Notes: a model not told the origin generated them from the sequence alone. A stretch of 11,227 nucleotides of DNA from JACQNR01 sp049515175 (GCA_049515175.1 JBEKUI010000150.1:1-11227); one strand, 5' to 3'; positions 1 to 6,594 are shown, numbered from the stretch's first letter. Numbers and translations are program-made.

Positions 1-123
1 GCCCCTGTCTCGGAACAATCTTCAGCCTTACCTCCGTAGGAGTCGAAAGCTATCTCCGACAGGCTCCTAGATCACTCAATCCCTCGATGGCATTCCCCCC
101 TGCGCACGGGTAAAATAGGTCTG
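1..123. other. Upstream region, no supportable gene
   Basis: No convincing coding signal is seen. Forward frames 2 and 3 are open from the window edge to stops near 68 and 111, but they give short peptides that I do not recognise. An imperfect inverted repeat pairs TAGGAG (37-42) with CTCCTA (64-69), with an inner TCG/CGA pairing (43-45 with 57-59). It lacks a T-tract, so it is not a clear terminator. The end of the region carries the promoter candidate of the first gene. Confidence 0.4.
111..116 (+). promoter_or_regulatory. Candidate -10 box for the antitoxin/nucleotidyltransferase pair
   Basis: TAAAAT lies in the context GGGTAAAATAGG, only 7 nt before the ATG at 124. Transcription would start about 6-7 nt downstream, at or next to the start codon, so the mRNA may be leaderless. 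Only a weak AGGT precedes the ATG. The -35 position (88-93, TGGCAT, 17-nt spacer) is a poor match. A similar GGTAAAAT occurs before mqnD. Confidence 0.35.
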
Positions 124-318
124 ATGGAGTGCGCTGTTGCCAAATTCCGAACCCACCGGGAAGCCGAGGAGGCGACGTTCGCATACTACCGCCGCCTCAC
201 GCCGGCCGAGCGCCTGGAAATCCTGTTTCAGCTTCGAGCTATCGCAATGAAGGAGGACGATGTCGCTTCCGAAGGATTGGCGCGCGTTTATCGAATCACT
301 CAACTCAAACGCGGTTGA
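124..318 (+). CDS. Small antitoxin-like protein upstream of nucleotidyltransferase
   Basis: A 64-residue soluble protein. A charged helical N-terminal part (FRTHREAEEATFAYYRRL, residues 8-25) is followed by a TPAERLEILFQLR motif (26-38) and a RVYRITQL tail (54-61). Small proteins of this make-up commonly precede nucleotidyltransferase genes of the next type, and the 59-nt overlap with that gene supports translational coupling. By analogy with MNT/HEPN and AbiE-type pairs it is a candidate antitoxin or partner subunit, but no DNA-binding or HEPN Rx4-6H motif is visible, so the role is inferred from position. ATG 124 has almost no Shine-Dalgarno sequence, and leaderless translation is possible. 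Confidence 0.65.
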   Translation: MECAVAKFRTHREAEEATFAYYRRLTPAERLEILFQLRAIAMKEDDVASEGLARVYRITQLKRG

Positions 319-709
319 ATACCTAATCGTGGGCGCAGTGGCGCTGGCTCACCACGGCTTGCCTCGTTACACGGGCGATTTGGACGTCCTGGTCCGCAAC
401 ACCGCAGAAAACGCCCAACGCCTGGAACGGATGCTGCGGGACTTTGGCTTCGGCGGGCTGGGGCTAAAGCAAGCCGACTTTGTGAATTCCTACCAGGTAA
501 TCCAATTAGGTCTGCCTCCCAATCGGATCGACCTGCTGACTTCAATGACTGGCGTTTCCTTCGATGAAGCGTGGGCCGAAAAGGTGGAGGCGGAACTTGA
601 GGGAATGAAAGTCAACATCCTCGGCCGCCAAGCGCTGATTCGAAACAAGAAAGCAACCCGTCGCGCCCAGGATCTCGCCGACCTCGAAGCACTTGGCGAA
701 AACGGATAG
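260..709 (+). CDS. Nucleotidyltransferase, MNT/AbiEii-like (putative toxin-type)
   Basis: A 149-residue protein of the minimal nucleotidyltransferase fold. The active-site region is GAVALAHHGLPRYTGDLDV (about 25-43), with the metal-binding pair D40 and D42 and a third acidic residue, D91, in NRIDLL. The C-terminal element RNKKATRRAQDLADLEAL (128-145) is typical of the AbiEii/DUF6036-like group. Such enzymes transfer nucleotides from NTPs to RNA or protein; several are toxins neutralised by a neighbouring small protein. AAGGAGG (250-256) sits just before ATG 260. The gene starts inside the preceding small ORF and ends 25 nt from the convergent kinase gene. The canonical GS dipeptide is replaced by GA, as in some family members. 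Substrate and toxicity are unknown. Confidence 0.75.
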   Translation: MSLPKDWRAFIESLNSNAVEYLIVGAVALAHHGLPRYTGDLDVLVRNTAENAQRLERMLRDFGFGGLGLKQADFVNSYQVIQLGLPPNRIDLLTSMTGVSFDEAWAEKVEAELEGMKVNILGRQALIRNKKATRRAQDLADLEALGENG

Positions 710-734
710 GAAAAGTGGAATCTGCCGCAGGGCG

Positions 735-1454
735 TCAGCCCGATGTCCGGCCGCTGGGGTTTGGGGCAGCGGCGGGCGTGGCTGCCTGAGCAGGCTCGGA
801 AGTGGTGGAAACAAGCACTGCAGCGAGTCCGGGAGGCCGGATGCTGCGCGGCGCCGGGCGGCGGCCGTCCTGCCGTGAAGAATCGCCGCCAGGGCGCTGC
901 ACCGGCCGGAAGACTATCTCAAACCGCACCTTCCCAAGGTCTCCGTCGCTCAGCTCGAAGATCTGGTCAAATTCCTCCTGCTGCAACGTCGCTTTGGCCT
1001 GCTCAAACAACTGGTACTGGCGCTCGATCGCCGCTTGGCCGACGGTCCGCGGACGCTGGCTGTCCCGCTCGAGGCACACCTCCAAAGGAACATCGAACCG
1101 GAGCACGACAGCCGGCACCTGATGGCGGCGCGCGATCTCAAGCAGACTCTTGCGGGCCTGCGGGGTAAGGGCGGTCGAATCCACGACGCAGAGCCGGTTA
1201 ATGCTCAACCGCTGCTCGAGGAGAAAATGCAGCAACGCGAACGCCTGGGTCTGGTAGCGCTGGTCGCTTTCATCATCAGAGACCAATGCCCGCATGTGAT
1301 CGGAAGATACAATCTGCGTGGCGCGGAAATGTTTCGAGGCGAAGGTGGACTTGCCGCAGGCCGCAGGGCCGCACAGCATGACGACTGAGGGCCGAACCAG
1401 CCGAATTACTTTGGGCGTGGCCTCGGGGCGGACGACTTCGTTTTCAACTGTCAT
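735..1454 (-). CDS. P-loop polynucleotide kinase-like protein (Pnkp kinase-domain type)
   Basis: A 239-residue protein with one P-loop kinase domain (about 20-185) and a Pro/Ala/Ser-rich, probably disordered tail (about 186-239). Walker A is GPAACGKST (29-37). K35, S36, D52 and R55 have the same spacing as K21, S22, D38 and R41, the catalytic set of the Clostridium thermocellum Pnkp 5'-kinase domain. The following SDDESDQ (59-65), VVDSTAL (90-96) and VCLERDSQR (126-134) also match that family. A polynucleotide or other 5'-OH kinase activity is therefore likely. The phosphatase and adenylyltransferase domains of full Pnkp are absent, and no Hen1 gene is nearby. ATG 1454 has GGGGGAG 4 nt upstream. 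The gene lies 131 nt downstream of the reductase gene on the same strand and may be co-transcribed. NCBI-style naming would be AAA family ATPase. Confidence 0.8.
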   Translation of the reverse strand: MTVENEVVRPEATPKVIRLVRPSVVMLCGPAACGKSTFASKHFRATQIVSSDHMRALVSDDESDQRYQTQAFALLHFLLEQRLSINRLCVVDSTALTPQARKSLLEIARRHQVPAVVLRFDVPLEVCLERDSQRPRTVGQAAIERQYQLFEQAKATLQQEEFDQIFELSDGDLGKVRFEIVFRPVQRPGGDSSRQDGRRPAPRSIRPPGLAAVLVSTTSEPAQAATPAAAPNPSGRTSG

Positions 1455-1485
1455 GGTTCTCCCCCACAGGAAAAGTGAGCCCTCG

Positions 1486-1500
1486 CCGGAAGGATTCCGG
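1486..1500 (-). other. Short perfect hairpin in the reductase-kinase spacer
   Basis: CCGGAA and TTCCGG flank a 3-nt loop inside the 131-nt gap between the reductase stop and the kinase start. No T-run follows directly on the minus strand (the nearest TTTT is about 12 nt away), so it is not a convincing terminator. It could be a processing or attenuation element, or chance. The rest of the gap holds the kinase ribosome-binding site and nothing else I can name. Confidence 0.25.
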
Positions 1501-1585
1501 GGGGGCAGGTTCGGGCACCTGCGTTTGCGAAGGACTCAGGGCCGCCACACACGGCAGCACCAAGGTCAAATGAAACAACCAACGT

Positions 1586-2950
1586 TTAGGCCGCAGCACT
1601 TCCTGCCTTGGCGGCCTTCTCTTTCTCGATGGCGTCCAGCATCTGCTCGTTGGTCGAAAATTTAAATGCCGGCAGGTTGTGCGCTTTGGCTTCCGCTTCT
1701 TCCGCGCGGGCGAGCAGGCGAATCTCGTCCTTATTGATCAACCGAAGGCCCTTGCGGGCAAGGGTTGCGACGATATCCGGAACCGTTGCCGTGGATTTCT
1801 TCGGTGCGGTTTCCAGATACTTCAGGATATGGTCACAGCCCTGTTCGGCGTCGAAGCGCGCTTTGCCCACAAGTCCATCGCTGGCCTTGCGCGCCCAGCC
1901 CAGGACGTAGTTTCCCTCCAGCGCCTTACCCGCCTGAGCGTCAAAAACCTCGTACGCGGCGCGGCCGGGGTCGCTCGAGTCGGGATTGGTCAAGTATGAC
2001 CCTTTGTTGTCATGGGGCAGGCCGAGGGTCGGATCGACAACGTCGCCGATGGCGTAGATCAAGGTGTCGAAGTCCAGGTCGACGGTCTGGTCGGTGGCCT
2101 TCGCGGCGGTGTTGTCGCCCTTGCGTACCAGAAGGTTCTCGACTACGTTGAGGCGGTTGATTCGCCCGCGCTCGTCAGCTTTCACCACTGCCGGCGACGT
2201 CAGGAAGCGGAAGCTCAGCTTGCCTTGCGCCTCTTTGGCAGGGGGGCGGTTGAGCCAGGGGAAGGATGTCTCGGCCACCTTGGAGACATCCTGGTCGCAA
2301 GCGCGAATGCGCTCCGCGACGCGTCGCAACTCTTCCTGCATGATCGCGCGGTCAAGGTGCATCTCGATGTGGTCGAATTCCTTCTCGTCGAACTTGACTT
2401 CAAAGGGTCCGCGACGGGCGATGACCACAACTTCCTCGGGCTTCGTCCCGGGCATGTCTTGCAGCAGCCAGCGGGCGATGTCCACCATGACGTTTCCCAT
2501 GCCAATAATCGCCACGCGCCGGCCGCTGGAGAAGTCCTGCGAAGTGAAGGGCGGAAGCTGGTTGTAATTGAAGACGTAATCCTTGGCAGAATAAAGGCCT
2601 GCTGCATCCTCGCCCGGCAAACCCAATTTCTTGGTGCCCTGGGCGCCCACTGCAAAGACCAAGGCATCGGGATTCCATTGCCGCAGGTCGCCGATCTTCA
2701 GAGGCGCTCCCTCCCCCACCGGGACGTTCCCGAAATAGTGCAAGTTAGGCATTTCCAGGAATTTGAAGAATTGTTTCCGCAGTCCCCCCTTCATATGAAA
2801 CTTCTGGGGGTAAATCCCGTATTCCGCCAGGCCCCCGGGTTTGATGTCCCGGTTGAGAATCACGACCTGGTAGCCCGCCGTGGCGATCTTCTTGGCTGCA
2901 AATAGTCCCGCAGGCCCCGCACCGATAACGAAAACCGTCCCTCGATCCAC
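1586..2950 (-). CDS. FAD-dependent NADPH oxidoreductase, ferredoxin/adrenodoxin-reductase (FprA) type
   Basis: A 454-residue two-dinucleotide-binding-domain flavoprotein that should move electrons between NADPH and ferredoxin-like partners in the cytoplasm. The FAD site is VIGAGPAGLFAA (8-19). The NADP site is IIGMGNVMVDIA (148-159), followed by RRGPFEVKF (179-187), the arginine pair expected to hold the 2'-phosphate and characteristic of adrenodoxin/FprA-type reductases. The family C-terminal FAD motif is YVLGWARKASDGLVG (about 348-362). About 70 further residues at the C-terminus are charged and probably accessory. Start choice: GTG 2950 has GGGAGG at 2956-2961 with a 5-nt spacer. The alternative in-frame GTG at 2956 would overlap that ribosome-binding site. 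No ferredoxin gene is in the window, so the redox partner is unknown; a glutamate-synthase-beta-like role is less likely. Confidence 0.85.
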   Translation of the reverse strand: MDRGTVFVIGAGPAGLFAAKKIATAGYQVVILNRDIKPGGLAEYGIYPQKFHMKGGLRKQFFKFLEMPNLHYFGNVPVGEGAPLKIGDLRQWNPDALVFAVGAQGTKKLGLPGEDAAGLYSAKDYVFNYNQLPPFTSQDFSSGRRVAIIGMGNVMVDIARWLLQDMPGTKPEEVVVIARRGPFEVKFDEKEFDHIEMHLDRAIMQEELRRVAERIRACDQDVSKVAETSFPWLNRPPAKEAQGKLSFRFLTSPAVVKADERGRINRLNVVENLLVRKGDNTAAKATDQTVDLDFDTLIYAIGDVVDPTLGLPHDNKGSYLTNPDSSDPGRAAYEVFDAQAGKALEGNYVLGWARKASDGLVGKARFDAEQGCDHILKYLETAPKKSTATVPDIVATLARKGLRLINKDEIRLLARAEEAEAKAHNLPAFKFSTNEQMLDAIEKEKAAKAGSAAA

Positions 2951-2955
2951 TGACA

Positions 2956-2961
2956 CCTCCC
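2956..2961 (-). promoter_or_regulatory. Shine-Dalgarno that fixes the reductase start
   Basis: GGGAGG on the minus strand, 5 nt before GTG 2950. It overlaps the other possible GTG (2954-2956), which makes that longer start unlikely. Confidence 0.6.
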
Positions 2962-3025
2962 AAGTTTATGTTCTGATCAATCCTCGATTTCCCTGCTGCT
3001 TCCGGTTTCTACGGTAGCCAACTAC

Positions 3026-3055
3026 ATTATGCCCATTTGCCAGGGGAGACCACAA
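3026..3055 (-). promoter_or_regulatory. Candidate sigma70-type promoter for the reductase gene
   Basis: On the minus strand TTGTGG (3055-3050) and CATAAT (3031-3026) are separated by 18 nt. Transcription would start near 3019 and leave a leader of about 70 nt before GTG 2950. The -35 matches the consensus at 4 of 6 positions and the -10 at 5 of 6. This is based on pattern only. Confidence 0.4.
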
Positions 3056-3200
3056 CGTAGCGGAATGGGTCTGGGCAGACAACTTGTCCGTGAAAGTGGG
3101 CAATAAGGCCCACAATCGGGTCTAGGGTAGCACTTAGTGTGCCAACCACAACCCGGCAGCGGATCTGACCGGCGTTCCGGGGCTGGGTCGTACCTGCTGC

Positions 3201-3232
3201 TTGCACATTTCACCTGAAATCTCGGCTATACT
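3201..3232 (+). promoter_or_regulatory. Candidate promoter for the receiver/bioY operon
   Basis: TATACT at 3227-3232 is a good -10 match. The best upstream -35-like hexamer, TTGCAC (3201-3206), sits 20 nt away, longer than usual, so the -35 is doubtful. A start near 3239 would put the long hairpin at the very 5' end of the transcript. Confidence 0.35.
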
Positions 3233-3246
3233 TTCTGTTCTTTTCC

Positions 3247-3307
3247 GTCGGCATTCCTGGAGTCTTGCCGGACGGGTGAACCCGTGCCGCAGACTCTGGA
3301 TGCCGAC
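3247..3307 (+). ncRNA. 61-nt imperfect leader hairpin (putative structured RNA element)
   Basis: The whole segment folds on itself. GTCGGCA (3247-3253) pairs perfectly with TGCCGAC (3301-3307); TCC (3255-3257) with GGA (3298-3300); GAGTCT (3260-3265) with AGACTC (3291-3296); CGG (3269-3271) with CCG (3287-3289); ACGGG (3272-3276) with CCCGT (3281-3285), closed by a TGAA loop. Only single-base bulges and one small internal loop interrupt about 24-25 pairs. It lies about 50 nt before the receiver start and just after the candidate promoter, with no U-run after it. It could be a 5'-UTR stability or regulatory element, a protein-binding site, or a REP-like palindrome. It matches no riboswitch class that I can name. 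Confidence 0.5.
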
Positions 3308-3356
3308 TCGGGAGCCGCGCGGCGCACTGAGATGGGCGCTTGGGTAGAAGGCCAAT

Positions 3357-3728
3357 ATGGTTTGGGTCGTAGTGGACGATCTCATCTTCTTATCTAAAAT
3401 CGAAGACACGGCCCGGATGGTCGGAGTGGCTGTGAAGGTCGCTGGCCCAGACCAGTTAATCGAGGATTCCGAGGGACAGCCGGCAACCGCCGTCTTAATT
3501 GATCTCAATCATCGTTCCGGGAGAGCGCTGGAGGTCATCCGCGCCCTCAAGAGCGAATCGCGGAAAGGGACCGTGCCGGTGCTGGCGTATCTCTCACATG
3601 TCCAGACGGACCTAGCCGCAGCCGCTCGAGAGGCGGGCTGCGATCTAGTTCTGCCGCGGTCAGCTTTTGTGCAACAATTGCCCGGCCTCCTGCGAAAACT
3701 GGCAGAAAGGGATAAGGAATCGAAATGA
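3357..3728 (+). CDS. Degenerate response-regulator receiver-like protein
   Basis: A 123-residue single-domain protein with the alternating beta/alpha pattern of a CheY-like receiver. The acidic pair D7-D8 follows the first strand (VWVVVDD), and D49 in AVLIDLN is at the phosphoacceptor position. Key switch residues are changed: the conserved Thr after strand 4 is replaced in VPVLAYLSH (L79/S80), and the conserved Lys after strand 5 is Arg in CDLVLPRSAF (R101). It may be a pseudo-receiver working by protein contact rather than by the normal phosphorylation switch. No output domain and no histidine kinase are nearby. AGAAGG (3346-3351) precedes ATG 3357 by 5 nt. The stop overlaps the bioY start (ATGA), so the two genes are translationally coupled, yet no known link joins such a protein to biotin uptake. 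Confidence 0.65.
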   Translation: MVWVVVDDLIFLSKIEDTARMVGVAVKVAGPDQLIEDSEGQPATAVLIDLNHRSGRALEVIRALKSESRKGTVPVLAYLSHVQTDLAAAAREAGCDLVLPRSAFVQQLPGLLRKLAERDKESK

Positions 3729-4330
3729 CCACAGCCCGGTCCAACGTGTTGGTGGACTATCTTGCTGAGCGTCAGAGCGCGGCTCGGGATCTTCTTTGGA
3801 TGGTCGGTTTCGGCTTCCTCACTGCATTGGCGGCGCAAGTAAGCATCCCCTTGCCCTTCACGCCCGTTCCATTGACCGGCCAGACCTTCGGGGTACTGCT
3901 GAGTGGAGCCGTGCTGGGATGGCGGCGTGGATTCGGCAGCCAGCTTCTCTATCTGGCGGCGGGCGCGGCGGGCATGCCGGTTTTCGCAGGGGGAGGTGGG
4001 ATGGCCTACCTGCTGGGGCCCACGGCGGGATACCTCTGGTCCTTTCCGGTCGCAGCGGGATTGCTTGGCTGGCTGGTTGAGCGCGGAGCCAGCCGCCGGG
4101 CGTGGACAATGGCGCCCGCAATGTTTTCTTGCAGCCTCCTGATCCTCGTCGCCGGCACGGCCTGGCTGGGTGCAGTCTCGGGATACGGCTCGCGCGCACG
4201 CTGGTGGGCAGGTTTCTATCCCTTCCTGGCAGGAGACATTCTCAAGATTGCACTGGTAGGGTTGGCGCTGCCGAAGGTCTTGCGGCATTACCAAAGCCGC
4301 CCGCACCCTGGCGCCCCTCCGCAGTTATGA
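3725..4330 (+). CDS. bioY: Biotin transporter BioY (ECF S component)
   Basis: A 201-residue polytopic membrane protein of normal BioY length with about six hydrophobic segments. BioY hallmarks are present: IPLPFTPVPLTGQTFGVLLSGAVLGWRRGF (41-70), LYLAAGAAGMPVF (75-87), LLGPTAGYLWSFPVAA (96-111) and the C-terminal PFLAGDILKIALVGLALP (166-183). BioY is the substrate-binding S component of the energy-coupling-factor biotin transporter. The ATPase/T components BioM and BioN are not in the window, so it probably shares an ECF module elsewhere or acts alone. It overlaps the receiver gene by ATGA. No biotin synthesis genes flank it, in keeping with use as a salvage system. Confidence 0.92.
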   Translation: MTTARSNVLVDYLAERQSAARDLLWMVGFGFLTALAAQVSIPLPFTPVPLTGQTFGVLLSGAVLGWRRGFGSQLLYLAAGAAGMPVFAGGGGMAYLLGPTAGYLWSFPVAAGLLGWLVERGASRRAWTMAPAMFSCSLLILVAGTAWLGAVSGYGSRARWWAGFYPFLAGDILKIALVGLALPKVLRHYQSRPHPGAPPQL

Positions 4331-4455
4331 GACGCAATCTCTCGACCTTCTGAACAAACGGTGGTATTCTCTCGCTCGATTCACGTATCTATGATTTCCA
4401 GTTGACCCGCCAAGCGCTTTGGCCACTCATTTGGCCGGCGCGGGGTGGCGTTCCA

Positions 4456-4463
4456 GGGGAGGG
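4456..4463 (+). promoter_or_regulatory. Shine-Dalgarno that fixes the zinc-ribbon protein start
   Basis: GGGGAGGG lies 3 nt before ATG 4467 and supports that start over the in-frame TTG at 4419, which would add 16 unconserved-looking residues ahead of the zinc ribbon. The 136-nt gap after bioY has only weak promoter candidates, for example TATGAT at 4390-4395 without a good -35, and a direct repeat TTTGGCC spaced by 5 nt. Confidence 0.55.
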
Positions 4464-4466
4464 ATT

Positions 4467-5168
4467 ATGGCCAGGTTTTGCACCAATTGTGGCTCGCCGG
4501 TAGGCGAGGATCTGAGTTTCTGCTCGCAGTGCGGGAAACCGATGGGTCCGGCGGGAGTGCCTGCACCAGCCGCCGCTGTCCCAACGCCAGCGGCCATTCC
4601 GGCGACCCAGCCCGCGCCGGCAGCACCCGCGCCGGCGAAGGGTTCCAGCCCCATCGTCAAGATTATTTTGATCGTCGTGTTAATCCTGGTCTTTATCGCC
4701 GTGGCAGGTATCGGAGCCTGCGTCTATGGAGTCTATCGCGCCAAGAGAGCGGTTCGGGAAGCAATCCAGATGGACAAGAGCGGGAGGTCCGTAGAAATCC
4801 AGACTCCCGGCGGCCCCCTCAAACTGGGACCACAGGCGGCGAAGCCCGGAGATATGGTTGCCGGAGTTCCAGTCTACCCGGGAGCGACAGCACTGGAAGG
4901 CGGCGGGCAGTTCTCCTTCGGCGACAAATTCTCGATCGGTGGACAGGATTTTGTGACGGATGATGACGTCGAGAAGGTCGTGGATTTTTATAAGGAGAAG
5001 CTGGGGTCAGACCTAAGCGTAGTTCAAAATGAAGGACATTACCGCCTATCCATCCAGAAGGGCACCAAAGAACATCCCACCGTGGTGACGATCGACGTGG
5101 CTAAAGAACAGAACTCGGGAAAGACCAAGATCACCATCGCGCACATGGGTGGAGGAGCAGCGCAGTGA
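4467..5168 (+). CDS. Zinc-ribbon, single-TM membrane protein of unknown function
   Basis: A 233-residue protein. An N-terminal zinc ribbon has two CxxC pairs (C5/C8 and C19/C22, in FCTNCG and FCSQCG). A Pro/Ala-rich linker (about 27-58) follows, then one strong hydrophobic helix (about 63-90) ending in positive residues (RAKR), and an extracytoplasmic-type domain (about 115-225) containing VPVYPGATALEGG, a DDVEKVVDFYKEKLG helix and beta-rich C-terminal strands. The layout suggests a cytoplasmic metal-binding head and a periplasmic domain across one membrane span. The DUF resemblance of the C-terminal domain cannot be named from sequence alone. It is coupled to the exported HEAT-repeat gene by a GTGA overlap, which suggests that the two proteins act together at the envelope. 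Confidence 0.7.
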   Translation: MARFCTNCGSPVGEDLSFCSQCGKPMGPAGVPAPAAAVPTPAAIPATQPAPAAPAPAKGSSPIVKIILIVVLILVFIAVAGIGACVYGVYRAKRAVREAIQMDKSGRSVEIQTPGGPLKLGPQAAKPGDMVAGVPVYPGATALEGGGQFSFGDKFSIGGQDFVTDDDVEKVVDFYKEKLGSDLSVVQNEGHYRLSIQKGTKEHPTVVTIDVAKEQNSGKTKITIAHMGGGAAQ

Positions 5169-6496
5169 GGACGTTTCAAACCGTAGCACTGGCTTGCGGG
5201 CTGGCCGCCCTGGCGTTGCCGGGGCCGATGGCCTATGCGCAGGCGACCGGGGCCGCCGAAAACCAGGGCCTGAAGAGCCCCGACGCCGACCAGCGCGCCC
5301 GCGCAGCCAAAGAGCTGGCAAAAACCGGGACGCCCGCGGATATCCCCGCCCTGACGTCGCTCTTGAAGGACGAGAACGAGAAGGTGCGACGAGAAGTGGT
5401 GACGGCCATGGCCTCCATCCATGCGGCGGAATCGCTCGATCCTCTCATCGAGGCGACGAAGGACGAAAGTCCCGACGTCCGCATCCTGGCCGTCGAAGGG
5501 TTGGTCGGCTACTACGCCGGCCAGTCGCAATCGGGGGGATTTGTCGGCTTTTGGCAGAACACCTGGCGGCGCGCCAAGGGCCACTATGTGCGCGATGACT
5601 CGCGCATCGATCCCGGTATCAGCGTCGATCCCAAGGTGGTCGCAGCGCTCGTAGCCACTCTCAACAACACGGAGCCGGTCGGGCCAGCCCGCCGCGCCGC
5701 CTCCGGACTGGGGATCCTCCTCGCCAAGTCCGCCGTGCCCGACCTCGTCAAGGCGGCTCACGCGAGCGACGAGGACCTGGCGGCAGAAGCGCTGAACGCT
5801 CTCAGCAAGATTCAGGTCCTCACGGCGGGCCCGTCGCTGGTGGACCTGCTCGATTCCCCTAGCAAGCAGGTCCGGCTGGAGACCGCCGTGACCGTGGGAA
5901 TCCTTCGCACCGCGGAAGCGGTTCCCAAGCTGCAATCGATGTACGAGAACAATCCCGACCGCACCACTCAGTTGCGCGCTCTGGAGGGCTTGTCCTATAT
6001 CGGTAGCCCGGTTTCCGTGCCTCTTTTCGTGAAAGCCCTGTGGGACACAGACAAGGCGTTCCGCACCTTGGCCGCCGAGGGGTTGGCTCGCGCTCGGGAC
6101 GAGAAGGGCCTGCCGGACCTCGAGAAAGCCGTCAACGCGGAGAAGGACGGCGCCACTCGACTGGCCATGATGTTCGCTGTCACTGCCTGTGGGAAGATGG
6201 ATTATCTGAGTGATCTGGTGAATGGACTTAGTTCCAGGCTGCGCGGCGATGTGGTACAAACCTACTTAATCGAACTTTCGCGCCGTCCGGAAATGCTGGC
6301 TCGTCTCTATCCCTTCCTGAACAGCCGCGAGACAGACGTTCGACGCCGGCTCTGCGTCGTGCTGATGTACAACGGCGATGCTTCGAGCATCCCCTACCTC
6401 GAGCAACTCTCCCAGGATTCGAAGAACGAAGTGGCCGGGGAAGCCTTGCGCGCCTTGCGGGCAGTTCGCTTAAGGGCCGCCAGCACTAGCAAGTAG
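5165..6496 (+). CDS. Exported HEAT-repeat protein
   Basis: A 443-residue protein starting at GTG 5165, which overlaps the previous stop. An N-terminal signal peptide (about 1-25) has a hydrophobic core LALACGLAALALPG-like and a likely signal peptidase I site after AYA (23-25). The rest is almost all paired helices of the HEAT/PBS-lyase type. Typical units are RARAAKELAKTGTPADIPALTSLLKDENEKVRREVVTAMASI, DVRILAVEGLVGYY, AAEALNALSKI, QVRLETAVTVGIL and TQLRALEGLSYIG. A non-repeat insert (about 118-152) contains aromatic and basic residues. It should be a periplasmic or outer-face protein-binding scaffold. No catalytic motif is seen. The partner is probably the zinc-ribbon membrane protein encoded just upstream. 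Confidence 0.8.
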   Translation: MRTFQTVALACGLAALALPGPMAYAQATGAAENQGLKSPDADQRARAAKELAKTGTPADIPALTSLLKDENEKVRREVVTAMASIHAAESLDPLIEATKDESPDVRILAVEGLVGYYAGQSQSGGFVGFWQNTWRRAKGHYVRDDSRIDPGISVDPKVVAALVATLNNTEPVGPARRAASGLGILLAKSAVPDLVKAAHASDEDLAAEALNALSKIQVLTAGPSLVDLLDSPSKQVRLETAVTVGILRTAEAVPKLQSMYENNPDRTTQLRALEGLSYIGSPVSVPLFVKALWDTDKAFRTLAAEGLARARDEKGLPDLEKAVNAEKDGATRLAMMFAVTACGKMDYLSDLVNGLSSRLRGDVVQTYLIELSRRPEMLARLYPFLNSRETDVRRRLCVVLMYNGDASSIPYLEQLSQDSKNEVAGEALRALRAVRLRAASTSK

Positions 6497-6594
6497 CTCC
6501 TTGAACGCAATCGACCGTCCCGGTTCGCGCCCCCTTGTTCTGCTACCTACCACTATCACCAACCCTGACGGCAAGTTCCGTAACCCGAACGACT

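Larger units (their letters stand above)
2957..3356. other. 400-bp divergent intergenic control region
   Basis: This gap separates the minus-strand reductase from the plus-strand receiver/bioY operon. It has no convincing ORF on either strand. It contains a minus-strand promoter candidate (3026-3055), a perfect 6-bp hairpin GTGGGC/GCCCAC with a 6-nt loop (3096-3113), a plus-strand -10 candidate (3227-3232) and the long hairpin at 3247-3307. No BirA- or BioR-type operator was recognised despite the bioY gene downstream. Confidence 0.5.

Noticed and set aside
2012..2905. 297-aa plus-strand open frame across the reductase gene
   Set aside because: It is antisense to a well-supported FAD/NADPH enzyme, and its translation has no domain-like pattern.
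2957..3356. Known riboswitch or biotin operator (BirA/BioR) before bioY
   Set aside because: No matching consensus palindrome or conserved riboswitch core was found. Only the unclassified hairpin is present.
3509..4306. 265-aa minus-strand open frame across bioY and the receiver gene
   Set aside because: The composition is Arg/Ser/Gln-rich without domains, and it covers two supported plus-strand genes.
4419..4466. TTG-initiated extension of the zinc-ribbon protein
   Set aside because: ATG 4467 has a strong Shine-Dalgarno and starts directly before the zinc ribbon.
5039..6259. 406-aa minus-strand open frame across the HEAT-repeat gene
   Set aside because: It is antisense to a gene with clear signal peptide and HEAT repeats, and its protein is low-complexity with no recognisable domain. 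It is a GC-rich shadow frame.
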